Source: Shewanella violacea DSS12
Lineage (GTDB): Bacteria; Pseudomonadota; Gammaproteobacteria; Enterobacterales; Shewanellaceae
Reading direction: 5' to 3'
DNA: 64,000 nt
Assembly (NCBI RefSeq): GCF_000091325.1
Contig: NC_014012.1
Location: 4,175,685 to 4,239,684, forward strand
This document shows positions 17,420 to 30,374 of the stretch, piece after piece. The notes below the pieces were generated by a model. That model saw only the letters and a list, made by a program, of their open reading frames with translations. It was not told where the DNA came from and ran no database searches. The stretch's first letter is position 1, and every line of letters begins with the position of its first letter. Both the position numbers and the translations under genes were made by a program.

Positions 17420-18094
17420 CTAGCCTTTTCTGACTAGCTTATAAACCGATTCACTCAGCCAAGGCACGCCCTTATTCACGAATCTTTGATTATCCATCAG
17501 TACATCATCACAACTAAGCTTCTCAATTTCGAATGTATCAGACATATTCGACATCACCCAATCATCAGACACCGCAAATGGCGGACCTTTAAGTGTCTCT
17601 TGGGGATAGTCTAAGGTGATTAACAAGCCGATACTCTTAGGAGGGATAAGTGCAGCAATCTTCTCTACATAGGCCAGACGCATAGACTCGGGCCAAGCGA
17701 TTAATGCGGCGCGATCATAGAAGGCATTGATCTCAGTAAACGACTCAGGATCTAAGGTAAATAGATCCCCCTGTAATATGGTCACCTGCTCGGTAGTGAA
17801 CTTATTAATGGTATCTAATTGTTCTATTTGGTGGGGTAAGTTATTTTCAGTGAAAAACTGCTCGACCGCCTTCTGACTCAACTCACAGGCAAGCACATTG
17901 TGACCTTGCTCAGCTAAATAGCACATATCCAAAGACTTACCACACAGGGGGACAAACACATTGATGTCACTGCCTGAGTAATTACTGCCTAAAGCTAATT
18001 CTGGCCAATATTTTATCAATAATGCATTGATCTCACCTAAGTGAAAACCTAAATGTTTTGCATCCCACTTGTCATGCCAAAAACTGGGTTCCAT
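17420..18094 (-). CDS. tpm: thiopurine S-methyltransferase family enzyme
   Basis: 224 aa, the usual length. It begins [18 protein letters not shown] as in bacterial TPMTs. The SAM-binding region [20 protein letters not shown] and the [15 protein letters not shown] block are conserved. The bacterial enzymes methylate thiopurines and can methylate tellurite and selenite. The gene is monocistronic. Confidence 0.94.
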   Translation of the reverse strand: MEPSFWHDKWDAKHLGFHLGEINALLIKYWPELALGSNYSGSDINVFVPLCGKSLDMCYLAEQGHNVLACELSQKAVEQFFTENNLPHQIEQLDTINKFTTEQVTILQGDLFTLDPESFTEINAFYDRAALIAWPESMRLAYVEKIAALIPPKSIGLLITLDYPQETLKGPPFAVSDDWVMSNMSDTFEIEKLSCDDVLMDNQRFVNKGVPWLSESVYKLVRKG

Positions 18095-18240
18095 ATTGCT
18101 GTCCTATTCGACGGCTGTCCAATTCAGTACTGGTGACTTGGAGAGCGGAGGCTATCTTTGGTCGATACTCTAATAGGAAGCCTGCTCGTGTGTAAAGCTT
18201 GAATACAACAGAAGAAATAAACCAGAATCAATAAAGCGGA

Positions 18241-18585
18241 TCAATTCAAAGCCAAGAATTTCTGCGTTTTCTTCAGCCAGGCACAATTATCACATTCACA
18301 ATCTCGCCTCGACAGATGATAGGGAGTGAGACTGGAATCGACAAAATCGACGGCGATGAGCAACTGCTGTTTAATCTCTGTCACCGATTTTTCCTCAACC
18401 GCGACCAGCTCATCATTATGGTTCATCCATACACACTCCATCTCCTGGTGGCAGTTGAGGCACTGCTCATCGTTAGCATTATAGAAACCAGCATGAGGAC
18501 AAGACCTCATCTCCATAGATTGTAGAATGCGTTTTCTTGGAAATGCTAATAATTCAATTAATCTAGCCTTATCAATTTCTGACAT
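18241..18585 (-). CDS. Cys-rich conserved protein of unknown function
   Basis: 114 aa with an excellent ribosome binding site (AGGAGG) before the ATG. Cysteines occur as CPHAGFYNANDEQCLNC in the middle and as CECDNC near the C-terminus, which suggests a metal-binding fold (zinc or Fe-S). No signal peptide, so cytosolic. I do not recognise a named family. An FNR-like site lies about 100 bp upstream, which would fit a redox or anaerobic role (inference). Confidence 0.7.
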   Translation of the reverse strand: MSEIDKARLIELLAFPRKRILQSMEMRSCPHAGFYNANDEQCLNCHQEMECVWMNHNDELVAVEEKSVTEIKQQLLIAVDFVDSSLTPYHLSRRDCECDNCAWLKKTQKFLALN

Positions 18586-18922
18586 ATGCCCTCCTATTCA
18601 GTAACCCCGCCAGATGCATGATCTGCCTTGGCAATTAAACTGTTCTCTTAATGAATAAGATTACATCCCAAGGTTTAAAACTGAATTGATTTAGGTCAAT
18701 GATGCCGCCAATATAATGCCATAGGCAGAGAGAACATTTTTGAGCAACTCGTTTTAGCCAAAATGTTAGCCAGCTTACTAAGCTGCTAAATTAAGACCTT
18801 GAGTTAAAAGCAGTGGCTTCATGGATAAACGAACTGACGGCAATGGGCCTCGCATTTGATGTAAGATTAGATCTATACTGAACGCCAGATCTTACTTCAG
18901 TGACTGAGTGTTATCTCCCTAA
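18586..18922. other. divergent region between the Cys-rich protein and the kinase
   Basis: About 335 bp with no ORF. The FNR-like site at 18686 is the only clear element. GCCAGCTTACTAAGCTGC near 18770 is a weak hairpin. Confidence 0.4.
18686..18699. promoter_or_regulatory. FNR/EtrA-like site
   Basis: TTGATTTAGGTCAA matches TTGATNNNNATCAA with one mismatch. It lies about 107 bp upstream of the Cys-rich gene start (minus) and about 230 bp upstream of the kinase (plus). The nearer gene is the likelier target. Confidence 0.5.
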
Positions 18923-20755
18923 ATGACCACATCAAAACAGACAACTCCTAAACCTAGTCCTCAACTGCAGCATTTCTATATATCTGAAGAGCAATCCATC
19001 TATCTGCTCAAGGCAAATGATGCGCGAAAGCACAGAGCTTGGATAAGGCTATGTAAACAAGAGTTGGGGAAATTGGGATATGTCGATTTAGCACTCATAG
19101 GTAAAGGTGCCTATGGTTTCGTGTTCGCCGGGATAAATTCTCAAGGTGAATCTCATGTGTTTAAATTCTCTCGGGTCACCTTGCCACAGAATGTTCAAGA
19201 CAGGTTGGAAGAGGAAGCCTTCATGCTGGCTCAGGTCAAGCATCCTAATGTCCCACCAGCTATCAAGTTTGCCCATGCTGGCAAGCAAGGAATTCTCGTC
19301 ATGGCCAGGGCTCCGGGGGAAGATCTGGAACAGCTCTGCCTCAGACTCGGTGCGTTACCCGCTTATATGGTGATGAGTATCGCCAGGCAGCTTGCCCATG
19401 TGCTTCAGTATCTTCACCATGGTCGCCCCTTAGTTCACGGTGATATCAAGCCCTCGAACCTAGTCTATGATATCAAAAATAATCACCTCTCCCTCATAGA
19501 CTGGGGATCAGCTGTGTTCGCCCAACGAGATGCTCAAGGAAACCCAGTCAATGGCAACGTGATGGATCTACTCTCCAGCGATCATCAGCATACTAACGCC
19601 AGAATGGGTGACGTTTACTTTATTGGCGAAGAACAGCTCAGCGGTGCCCTATCTAGCACTCGCTTCGATGAGCAAGGTGTGGCCGCGACCCTCTATGCCA
19701 TTGCCTCCGGGCAATCCAGCCGTTTTGGCAGCAAGATAATCAAGGCTACCTCAATCGGCCTTCCGGTCGAACTGGCCAGAACCTTAGACGGTATGCTCAG
19801 TGATGATCCACAGCAGCGTAAGCGTGCCGGAGATTACTTCCTCAAGAGTATGCTTCACAGCCATAGACTGCATCTGCCTGATATTCCCAAGCCTGCATTA
19901 ATTGAAGAGATACCTATCTGGGAGCTTTCCGAAGACCGAGATGTTGAGACTGTGATATATAGCTCGAGGAAGTCATTCCTCAAGGAGCACAATACAGAAG
20001 ATCCCATAGATAAGATGGACGACCTGCAACTGGAAAAATATTACCGCAACTTCATGGCTGGCATGGGAGATACGGAGAAAGGCTTTATTGCCGCAGTCGG
20101 TCGCTTGAGCCAATACTCTATCGCGGGAGGCTTAGCCATCCATTGGCGGGAAACCGGTATCTTTGTCGACTCAAATCTGGCTGTCTACAACGCCGATGAG
20201 AAACAGGCTCTGATATTAGCCGTTAATAATATGGTGACTCTGGCCAGAGGGATCCGCCGCATAGGTGTCTTCAAGGCTTGTTTCTTCAATGCCCGCAATA
20301 CGCTCCATCTGGAACGGGACGACACTAGCATACCGTTTGATATCGACTCTGAGCAGCAACTGCCGTTTGAGGTCGGGAGTGCCCCCTCACAGGAAGATAG
20401 ATCTCGCCTGCACTCCTACTTCGAAGATGGCCGCGACCCGGACGAAAACCTTGAACTTCCCCCAGAAATAATGACCGAGCTGGTCTGGATAAATAAGATC
20501 CACCATACGGGATGTATCATCTTCGAGGTGCTACCCAAGCATATGAAGATCCACAGTTACCTAAGATTACTCAACCCCAGAAAGCAGGCAGCATTTCGTG
20601 CCAGCTTAAATAGAATATTGAGTCATGTGGGTAAAATTCAGGGGAAGGGAGTATCTGGCTTTATGAAACTCCCCTACAAGAATACGCGAAAATTCAGCCA
20701 CATAGACAGCAGGGAAGAGTATTTCTATCCGAAGAACCCGAAAATAAGTTCCTAA
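18923..20755 (+). CDS. Hanks-type serine/threonine protein kinase with a novel C-terminal region
   Basis: 610 aa, cytosolic (no TM). Kinase domain about 50-320: glycine loop GKGAYGFVFAG (61-71), catalytic Lys81, helix-C Glu98, catalytic loop HGDIKPSNL (172-180, with HGD instead of HRD) and the metal-binding Asp193 in IDWGSA (DWG in place of DFG). All key residues are present, so it is probably active. Residues ~330-610 match no domain I recognise. Substrates and a cognate phosphatase are not evident. A hairpin terminator follows. Confidence 0.85.
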   Translation: MTTSKQTTPKPSPQLQHFYISEEQSIYLLKANDARKHRAWIRLCKQELGKLGYVDLALIGKGAYGFVFAGINSQGESHVFKFSRVTLPQNVQDRLEEEAFMLAQVKHPNVPPAIKFAHAGKQGILVMARAPGEDLEQLCLRLGALPAYMVMSIARQLAHVLQYLHHGRPLVHGDIKPSNLVYDIKNNHLSLIDWGSAVFAQRDAQGNPVNGNVMDLLSSDHQHTNARMGDVYFIGEEQLSGALSSTRFDEQGVAATLYAIASGQSSRFGSKIIKATSIGLPVELARTLDGMLSDDPQQRKRAGDYFLKSMLHSHRLHLPDIPKPALIEEIPIWELSEDRDVETVIYSSRKSFLKEHNTEDPIDKMDDLQLEKYYRNFMAGMGDTEKGFIAAVGRLSQYSIAGGLAIHWRETGIFVDSNLAVYNADEKQALILAVNNMVTLARGIRRIGVFKACFFNARNTLHLERDDTSIPFDIDSEQQLPFEVGSAPSQEDRSRLHSYFEDGRDPDENLELPPEIMTELVWINKIHHTGCIIFEVLPKHMKIHSYLRLLNPRKQAAFRASLNRILSHVGKIQGKGVSGFMKLPYKNTRKFSHIDSREEYFYPKNPKISS

Positions 20756-20760
20756 CAAGT

Positions 20761-20784
20761 AAAGATTCTAGTGCTTAGAATCTT
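20761..20784. terminator. hairpin between the kinase and fxsA genes
   Basis: AAAGATTCTA / TAGAATCTTT around a short loop. It contains the stop codon of fxsA (minus). The T content after it is modest. Confidence 0.6.
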
Positions 20785-21376
20785 TATCTTCTTTACCCTC
20801 TTTATCTTCCTCTTTTACATCCTGAACCTGATGGCTCTCGAGACGCTGTTCGATAGGATCGGGTTTATGTTGGAAATCCCCATCGAAGGTATCGCCACCT
20901 TCTGGGTTTCTGGTTTGATTAGCACCTTGGCCATGATTACCAAATGGATTGTCCCCCTGATGACCGCCAGCTTGACCACCAGGACCGAAGCCTGCTTGAA
21001 ATCCACCATTAGCGGCGACTTTCACCTGCATACGCTTATAGAGAAAGCCGGCGACGGGAATACGGGTGAAGGGCGTCAAGAGTAGTAAACCGATAAAATC
21101 GGTAACAAATCCAGGCATCAATAGCAGTAAACCCGCTACCGCCAACATCATACCTTCGACGATCTCTTGCCCTGGAGCCTCACCTCGAGATAGCTTCTCT
21201 TGTACCTGCATTAAGGTGCTGATCCCTTGGCTGCGAACCAAAGATACACCTACGATAGCAGTGAAGAAAACCAAACCTATGGTAGTCCAGCTACCTAGAG
21301 ACTCACCGACACGGATCAGTACATTCAGTTCAATGACTGGCACCAGAACAAAAATAACTAATAAAAGAAAAAACAC
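20768..21376 (-). CDS. fxsA: FxsA family membrane protein
   Basis: 202 aa. The first ~115 residues are FxsA: hydrophobic segments around PVIELNVLIRVGESLG and MMLAVAGLLLLMPGFVTDFIGLLLL. The E. coli protein relieves F-plasmid exclusion of phage T7 when overproduced; its normal role is unknown. The C-terminal ~80 residues are Gly/Asn/Gln-rich and then strongly charged (EDKEGKEDKDSKH), probably disordered. It starts with GTG. Confidence 0.88.
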   Translation of the reverse strand: MFFLLLVIFVLVPVIELNVLIRVGESLGSWTTIGLVFFTAIVGVSLVRSQGISTLMQVQEKLSRGEAPGQEIVEGMMLAVAGLLLLMPGFVTDFIGLLLLTPFTRIPVAGFLYKRMQVKVAANGGFQAGFGPGGQAGGHQGDNPFGNHGQGANQTRNPEGGDTFDGDFQHKPDPIEQRLESHQVQDVKEEDKEGKEDKDSKH

Positions 21377-21813
21377 ACTGACCTCGCAAATTCTAGCAAT
21401 TGATAAGTAATTATTTACTCAATATGAAAACAAAATGGGGGTTTCCGGGTCTATTTTCAAGTAAGACTCAATAAAACTCGAGTAAGACATAGGGAAAACC
21501 TTGGTTAATCGGTAACGAAACCATAAAGAGTCGCTAATTAGCGCTCACTAGTAATCGGCCTAAATAACCACTAATTTTAAGCTTAAGAGTATGAGTTAAA
21601 TTGCAATCAAGTTGAAGTGTTAACCTAGCTATTTTAATCTTACCATATGCCAGCAAGCTTTAATAAACGTAAAGTATGACGTATAAGCGACTTAAACACG
21701 TTAAAGTACGACGTTTTACTGAGTTCTATTGAACTTTATGGATTTTGAACACATTCAAGTCACCTATGTTGTTTAAACAGTTTTAAATTCTCTATGGGAG
21801 AACCGCTGAAAAG
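21377..21813. other. intergenic region between fxsA and cutA
   Basis: About 440 bp without an ORF. CGCTAATTAGCG (21532-21543) is a perfect palindrome. Between about 21664 and 21720 a motif like ACGTAAAGTATGACGT recurs as ACGTTAAAGTACGACGTT. Their function is unknown. Confidence 0.4.
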
Positions 21814-22128
21814 ATGCAAGATGAGTTTATGTTAGTCATGACCACATGCCCTACTCAAGAATCGGCTACTCAACTGGCTAATGCTTTAGTAGAGGAAAAT
21901 ATTGCTGCCTGTATCCAAATATCATCCCCGGTGACATCTGTCTATCGATGGGAAGGTAACATTTGTCAGGAGCAAGAATTTTCACTGCAGATAAAATGTT
22001 TATCAAAAAACTACCAGACTCTGGAAGCAAAGATTCAAGAACTTCATCCCTATCAGGTACCCGAGATAATTACCCTGGCAATCACAGGGGGGTTACCAGC
22101 CTACTTAGATTGGATCCGTGAAACTTGA
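21814..22128 (+). CDS. cutA: divalent-ion tolerance protein CutA
   Basis: 104 aa, the family length. CutA1 forms very stable trimers and is linked to copper tolerance. Diagnostic blocks are ALVEENIAACIQI, VTSVYRWEGNI, EFSLQIK and HPYQVPEIITL. It lies directly before dsbD, a common gammaproteobacterial pairing. Confidence 0.95.
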   Translation: MQDEFMLVMTTCPTQESATQLANALVEENIAACIQISSPVTSVYRWEGNICQEQEFSLQIKCLSKNYQTLEAKIQELHPYQVPEIITLAITGGLPAYLDWIRET

Positions 22129-22223
22129 TACTATGGCCTGAGTGTAGGGCCCTTTATTGCGTCATCGAATGTTCAGCCAAAATTAACCGTCTATTTAAAA
22201 TGGAAACAAGAAACCACACACCC

Positions 22224-24074
22224 ATGAAAAAATTAGTTACCTTAGCTATTACATTAATGTTCACCTCCCTACTGCTAACACCTTTGGCACACAGCGAGGG
22301 GATCTTCAGTAGCAATAAATTCGACTTCCTCAAAGATGAGCCTAAGTTGATGCCAGTGGATGAAGCCTTCGTCTTCGATTTCAGCCAAGAAGGCAACCAA
22401 CTCAAGGTAAGCTGGGTCATAGCTGACGGTTACTACATGTATCGGGACAAGCTCAAGTTTGAAGCCCGTGGTGCAACGCTGGGCGAGATCTCTATCCCGA
22501 AAGGCAGATCCCATACAGATGATTATTTTGGCGAGCAAGAGGTCTACTATTCCTATCTCGAGATCCCAATTGCCATCAAGGAAGCCGCCAATGACGGCTC
22601 CTTAGATGTCACATTTATGGGCTGCGCCGAAGATAAGCTCTGCTTCCCACCGACCAAGAGAACGGCAATTTTACAAGCGGTCACTGCCAATGATGACCAG
22701 CAAGCCAATAATGAATCAGTTTCACTGGATGCCAATTCTGAGACACTAGTTAACACTTCCACCACAGAAACTAGCTCGCCACAGACCCCAACTCAACAAG
22801 ACAGCTTGAGTCAGATGTTGTCCGGTGACAGCCTATTGTGGACTCTTGTCATCTTCTTCGGACTCGGTATAGGCTTAGCGCTGACCCCTTGCGTCTTCCC
22901 CATGTATCCGATTCTATCGGGTATCATAGTCGGCCAAGGCAAGAAACTGTCTACGGCCAAGGCCTTTAGCCTGTCTATGGTGTATGTCCAGGGAATGGCG
23001 ATCACTTACTCACTGCTCGGGCTCGTCGTCGCCTCAGCAGGCATGAAATATCAGGCCGCACTGCAACACCCAGCGGTACTCATAGCGCTGGCCGTCTTGT
23101 TCTTCGTTCTCAGCCTGTCTATGTTTGGCCTCTATGAGCTAAAACTCCCGTCTAAATGGCAGGAGAAGATGAATAGCTTCTCCAATAACCAAAAAGGCGG
23201 CAATGTGATTGGCGTCTTCATGATGGGGGTTATATCTGGCCTAGTCGCCTCACCTTGTACTACTGCCCCACTATCCGGTGCACTCATGTATGTGGCACAG
23301 ACAGGCGACCTGCTACAAGGCTTTCTTGCCTTGTATGTGTTAAGTATGGGCATGGGTTTGCCTCTGTTGATCATAGGCACTTCTGGCGGAAAGTTACTGC
23401 CAAGAGCCGGCAGCTGGATGGATGTGATAAAAACAATCTTTGGCTTCCTGCTCATCGCCGTTTCTATCGTCATGATAGGCCGGATCTGGCCTGGGCTGGT
23501 TTCAGATATTTTCTGGTCCATCTGGGGAGTCACCTTAATCGGTTACTTAATGCACCAGAATAAGCTCACTGAGTTTAACTGGAAGCAGACTACCCGTTCT
23601 ATTCTGCTGACATTAATGCTACTTGCCAGCTTCTCCTACGGCTTTCAGGCTGTGATGACACACTTAGGTCATAAAGGCTCAAGTGTATCGGCAATCTCTG
23701 AACAGCATATATCCCATAAGCGCATCAAGTCTCTGGATGACTTGAACGCCGAATTGGCCAAAGCCGCGGCTCAAGGTAAGCCAGTGCTATTGGACCTCTA
23801 TGCAGATTGGTGTGTGGCCTGTAAGGAATTTGAAGCCATCACATTTAAAGACCCACAAGTTCAGGCGCGCCTGGCTAACCTGGTCTTTCTTCAGGCCGAC
23901 GTCACCAAGAATGATGATATAGATATCGAACTACTGGAACACTATGACGTATTGGGCCTACCGACACTGCTGATGTTTGACCCATCAGGCGAGAACCGGG
24001 ATGAGCTCAGAGTCACAGGTTTTATGAAACCAGCTCAATTCTCCGAACACCTTGATACTCTCTTGAGCCAGTGA
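22224..24074 (+). CDS. dsbD: thiol:disulfide interchange protein DsbD
   Basis: 616 aa from ATG 22224, where the signal peptide (MKKLVTLAITLMF) begins; the open frame upstream to 22125 has no sense as signal sequence. DsbD passes electrons from cytosolic thioredoxin to periplasmic DsbC and DsbG and to cytochrome maturation. All three modules are present with their cysteine pairs: alpha domain CAEDKLC (134, 140), membrane domain with TPCVFPMYP and SPCTTAPLS, and the C-terminal thioredoxin-like domain DWCVACKEFE. The protein is slightly longer than the E. coli one because of a Ser/Thr/Gln-rich linker after the alpha domain. Confidence 0.95.
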   Translation: MKKLVTLAITLMFTSLLLTPLAHSEGIFSSNKFDFLKDEPKLMPVDEAFVFDFSQEGNQLKVSWVIADGYYMYRDKLKFEARGATLGEISIPKGRSHTDDYFGEQEVYYSYLEIPIAIKEAANDGSLDVTFMGCAEDKLCFPPTKRTAILQAVTANDDQQANNESVSLDANSETLVNTSTTETSSPQTPTQQDSLSQMLSGDSLLWTLVIFFGLGIGLALTPCVFPMYPILSGIIVGQGKKLSTAKAFSLSMVYVQGMAITYSLLGLVVASAGMKYQAALQHPAVLIALAVLFFVLSLSMFGLYELKLPSKWQEKMNSFSNNQKGGNVIGVFMMGVISGLVASPCTTAPLSGALMYVAQTGDLLQGFLALYVLSMGMGLPLLIIGTSGGKLLPRAGSWMDVIKTIFGFLLIAVSIVMIGRIWPGLVSDIFWSIWGVTLIGYLMHQNKLTEFNWKQTTRSILLTLMLLASFSYGFQAVMTHLGHKGSSVSAISEQHISHKRIKSLDDLNAELAKAAAQGKPVLLDLYADWCVACKEFEAITFKDPQVQARLANLVFLQADVTKNDDIDIELLEHYDVLGLPTLLMFDPSGENRDELRVTGFMKPAQFSEHLDTLLSQ

Positions 24075-24079
24075 TGGTG

Positions 24080-24109
24080 AAGCCAGGTTTCAGGCCTAGA
24101 ACCTGGCTT
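24080..24109 (+). terminator. terminator after dsbD
   Basis: AAGCCAGGTT / AACCTGGCTT stem with a ten-base loop, followed by ATTCTTGTTTGT. Confidence 0.7.
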
Positions 24110-24204
24110 ATTCTTGTTTGTCATAATATTCATTTAAACTTCATCGAATTCTTATACTATAAGAGCTAGTTAACTCTTATTTGCAAAAAGAAAACTGGAG
24201 AAAC

Positions 24205-25830
24205 ATGGAACCCGCTATCCTAATCGTCACCCTGGCTTGTGGCATGCTTGTCAGCCGAGTCGGACTACCGCCTTTGATCGGCTATCTGGTTGCGGGTTTT
24301 GTACTATTTCTGTTTGGCCTAGATGAATCCAGCCTTCCCCTGCTCGAACAACTCGCCGAGTTAGGTGTCACCCTGTTACTCTTCGCCATCGGCCTGAAGT
24401 TAGACATCAGGAGTCTATTTAAAGCTGAGGTATGGGCAGGGTCCAGCCTACACCTGATGGGATCTATGCTGTTTTTCATCCCACTGCTTAAGCTGCTCGG
24501 CATGATAGGACTCGATCAGCTTACGGGGCTGGATTTCAACCAGCTAGCCTTGCTGGCCTTTGCATTGAGCTTCTCCAGCACCATCTTCGCCGTCAAGGTA
24601 CTGGAAGATAAAGGTGACATGCAGTCTCTCTATGGACGGGTCGCCATAGGTATTCTCATCATGCAGGATATCTTCGCCGTCGCCTTCCTGACGATATCAA
24701 AGGGGGACATCCCCTCGGTGTGGGCCTTCGGTTTACTCCTACTTCCCTTTGCAAAGCCGCTTATTTACAAGGCGTTCGACCGTGTCGGTCACGGTGAACT
24801 CCTAGTGCTGTTTGGCCTGGTCATGGCCTTGGTTCTCGGTGGCTGGTTATTTGAAGCTGTTGGCCTGAAACCCGATCTAGGCGCTCTTATTGTCGGCATC
24901 TTATTAGCGGGCCACCCCAAGTCTTCTGAGCTGGCAAAGTCCCTGTTCTACTTTAAGGAACTCTTCCTGGTCGCCTTCTTCCTGACTGTCGGTCTCAACG
25001 GCCTGCCTAGCGTATCAGACATAGGTCTGGCGACCATCTTAGTGTTAGTGATCCCATTAAAGATAGGCCTGTTTCTCTATCTGCTGACCCGTTTCAAACT
25101 CAGATCCCGCACCTCACTCATGACCTCATTTAACTTAGGTAACTATAGTGAGTTTGGCTTGATCGTCGCGGCCGTAGCCACCAGCAAGGGTTGGCTGCCA
25201 CCACAATGGATGGTGATCTTAGCTGTGGCCCTGAGTATCAGCTTCCTGCTAGCCGCCCCGCTCAATGCCGCCTCTAATCGTCTCTACATCAAGATGCAAG
25301 GGCGACTACATAAACTAGAGAAACATCCCCTTCATCCGGAAGACAGGCCTATTCAGGTGGGTAACCCAAGATTCCTCATCTTAGGCATGGGCCGGATAGG
25401 TAGCGGTGCCTATGATGAATTAGCTGCCAAGTTTGACGGCGAAATCTTAGGCGTAGAGCATAAACTGGATCTAGTTAATTTTCACAAGAAGCAGGGACGT
25501 CACGTAGTGCAAGGGGATGCCTCGGATACGGACTTCTGGGATAAGCTCGAACATGCTCCGAACCTGGAGCTCGTATTGCTAGCCATGCCTCACCATATAG
25601 GTAACTTATTTGCCGCAGAGCAGCTACGCAGGCTAAATTACCGGGGGAAACTCAGCGCGATCGTTCAATTTGCTGAAGATGGAGAATCTTTAAAAGAGTC
25701 CGGAGTCCACAGCATATACAATTTATATGAAGCCGCCGGTGCCGGTTTTGTCGACCATGTAGTCAACGACCTACTGCCAGAGTCTCATGTGGCTTTATCT
25801 AACGCCGCAGAGATGAAAAATAAAGGTTAA
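24205..25830 (+). CDS. CPA2-type cation:proton antiporter with TrkA-N domain
   Basis: 541 aa from ATG 24205 (GGAG in a good position; the TTG at 24181 is less likely). Twelve or so hydrophobic segments in residues 1-360 have the Kef/RosB pattern, such as GLPPLIGYLVAGFVLF and FALSFSSTIFAVKVL. Then comes a cytosolic Rossmann domain, ILGMGRIGSGAYDEL, that binds nucleotide as in TrkA-N. No TrkA-C domain follows. The likely role is K+ or Na+ export in exchange for protons under nucleotide or redox control. Confidence 0.87.
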   Translation: MEPAILIVTLACGMLVSRVGLPPLIGYLVAGFVLFLFGLDESSLPLLEQLAELGVTLLLFAIGLKLDIRSLFKAEVWAGSSLHLMGSMLFFIPLLKLLGMIGLDQLTGLDFNQLALLAFALSFSSTIFAVKVLEDKGDMQSLYGRVAIGILIMQDIFAVAFLTISKGDIPSVWAFGLLLLPFAKPLIYKAFDRVGHGELLVLFGLVMALVLGGWLFEAVGLKPDLGALIVGILLAGHPKSSELAKSLFYFKELFLVAFFLTVGLNGLPSVSDIGLATILVLVIPLKIGLFLYLLTRFKLRSRTSLMTSFNLGNYSEFGLIVAAVATSKGWLPPQWMVILAVALSISFLLAAPLNAASNRLYIKMQGRLHKLEKHPLHPEDRPIQVGNPRFLILGMGRIGSGAYDELAAKFDGEILGVEHKLDLVNFHKKQGRHVVQGDASDTDFWDKLEHAPNLELVLLAMPHHIGNLFAAEQLRRLNYRGKLSAIVQFAEDGESLKESGVHSIYNLYEAAGAGFVDHVVNDLLPESHVALSNAAEMKNKG

Positions 25831-25882
25831 GCCTAAATTCAACAAAGTTAAGATTGTATACATTATCCCAGCAGTCTAGTAT

Positions 25883-25915
25883 GGTATTTCTCATCTGCAT
25901 AAGATGGGAAATACC
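25883..25915 (+). other. 33-nt perfect hairpin just before a GTG start
   Basis: GGTATTTC-T-CATCT, loop GCATA, AGATG-G-GAAATACC: fourteen paired positions including one T-G wobble. It ends five bases before GTG 25921 and 53 bases after the antiporter stop. It could be the antiporter terminator (no T-run) or a structure controlling translation of the next gene. Confidence 0.6.
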
Positions 25916-25920
25916 TTGCT

Positions 25921-26967
25921 GTGAACCAAGCCAATACAGAGTTAACACAAAATAGCACCAGCGGCCTAGGACAGGCTCTTCTCCCTTGCCCGGGCAATCG
26001 TTCTAGTCTACTGTTTCAAGCTGTGTTCGGCGCCTTGCTAGCACTATCCACCACCTTAGTTACCTCCCCAGCTATCGCTGCTGGCTATGATATCTGGATC
26101 TACCCTCTCCAGCTGGATAAGCAAACATCCAATTGGCAGCTAGGTATAGGTAAGCCTATATCGAATCGAGACGGCTATGACAATCAGCCGGCATTTAGCG
26201 CCGATAGCCAGAGCTTAGTATTCGCATCTGATAGAGGCGGTGAGCATAACGACATCTTTGAATACTATTTAGCTAAAAACGCATCCCCTCAGATAAGACA
26301 ACTGACGTTTACAGCAGATGAGAGCGAATACTCACCTCAACCACTGGCCTATAAGCTGGCGGATAAGAAATCCCATGGCACAAGTGCTGGAATTCGTTAT
26401 ATCGTCGAACAAGGTGTGCCCCACCAGAGTGTTTGGCAGCAAGAGAGCGACAAACCCAGAACCCGCGCCATCAACAGCATGATCCCCACTGGCTACTACG
26501 CCCACCACCCAGAATTAGGCAGCTTACTCTGGGCTCGATATGCCTATAGCCTGTATTTCGAAGCTATTCCTTCGTCTGAAAATCTGACACTAGGCGCCGA
26601 TGAACGCCACTTCGTGGTGGCAAACGCCGGACGCAGCATACATGCAATTCCCAACGACAAAGCCTTCAGTTACCTGCATAAGCAACAAGATGGCGACCGT
26701 ATCATCAAGCGATTCGAGCCTCTATCTGGCAGTCACACGCCTTTGGTCTCTGTCTATGATGGCAGCGAAGATTACGCCTGGAGCAGCAATGGTTGGATAT
26801 TCAATATAGATGATAATCGACTCAGGGCCTGGTCATCGGCCAAGGAAAAAACTACTTGGCAAGCCGTGGGGACTTTAGCTGTGCCATCTGAGCATCATGT
26901 TTACGCCTCAAGAATAGCTGTCAGCCCAGACCTACAGCATATTGCCATCGTCTGGATCAGAAAATAA
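25921..26967 (+). CDS. exported TolB-like beta-propeller protein of the galactoside locus
   Basis: 348 aa from GTG 25921. A long n-region is followed by a hydrophobic segment (LLFQAVFGALLALSTTL) and the likely cleavage site PAIAA, so it is periplasmic. DGYDNQPAFSADSQSLVFAS and DRGGEHNDIFEY are a PD40/TolB-type propeller blade. The rest is weakly repetitive. Its position 72 bp before the beta-galactosidase suggests a shared transcript and a role in galactoside use, but no activity can be named. No ribosome binding site is visible because a hairpin occupies that region. Confidence 0.65.
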   Translation: MNQANTELTQNSTSGLGQALLPCPGNRSSLLFQAVFGALLALSTTLVTSPAIAAGYDIWIYPLQLDKQTSNWQLGIGKPISNRDGYDNQPAFSADSQSLVFASDRGGEHNDIFEYYLAKNASPQIRQLTFTADESEYSPQPLAYKLADKKSHGTSAGIRYIVEQGVPHQSVWQQESDKPRTRAINSMIPTGYYAHHPELGSLLWARYAYSLYFEAIPSSENLTLGADERHFVVANAGRSIHAIPNDKAFSYLHKQQDGDRIIKRFEPLSGSHTPLVSVYDGSEDYAWSSNGWIFNIDDNRLRAWSSAKEKTTWQAVGTLAVPSEHHVYASRIAVSPDLQHIAIVWIRK

Positions 26968-26997
26968 GCAGCCGAATAGCAAAATACTTAGCAATAG

Positions 26998-30252
<3,255 letters not shown>

Positions 30253-30374
30253 TGTTAACCTGAGTTATCCTGCTGGCATAAATACTGGTTTTAACAACTG
30301 GTTTTAACCGCCGTAGGATGACTTCCCACAACAGAAAATTAGTGTGAACCTAGAATAAGAAAAAGGAAATCAAG

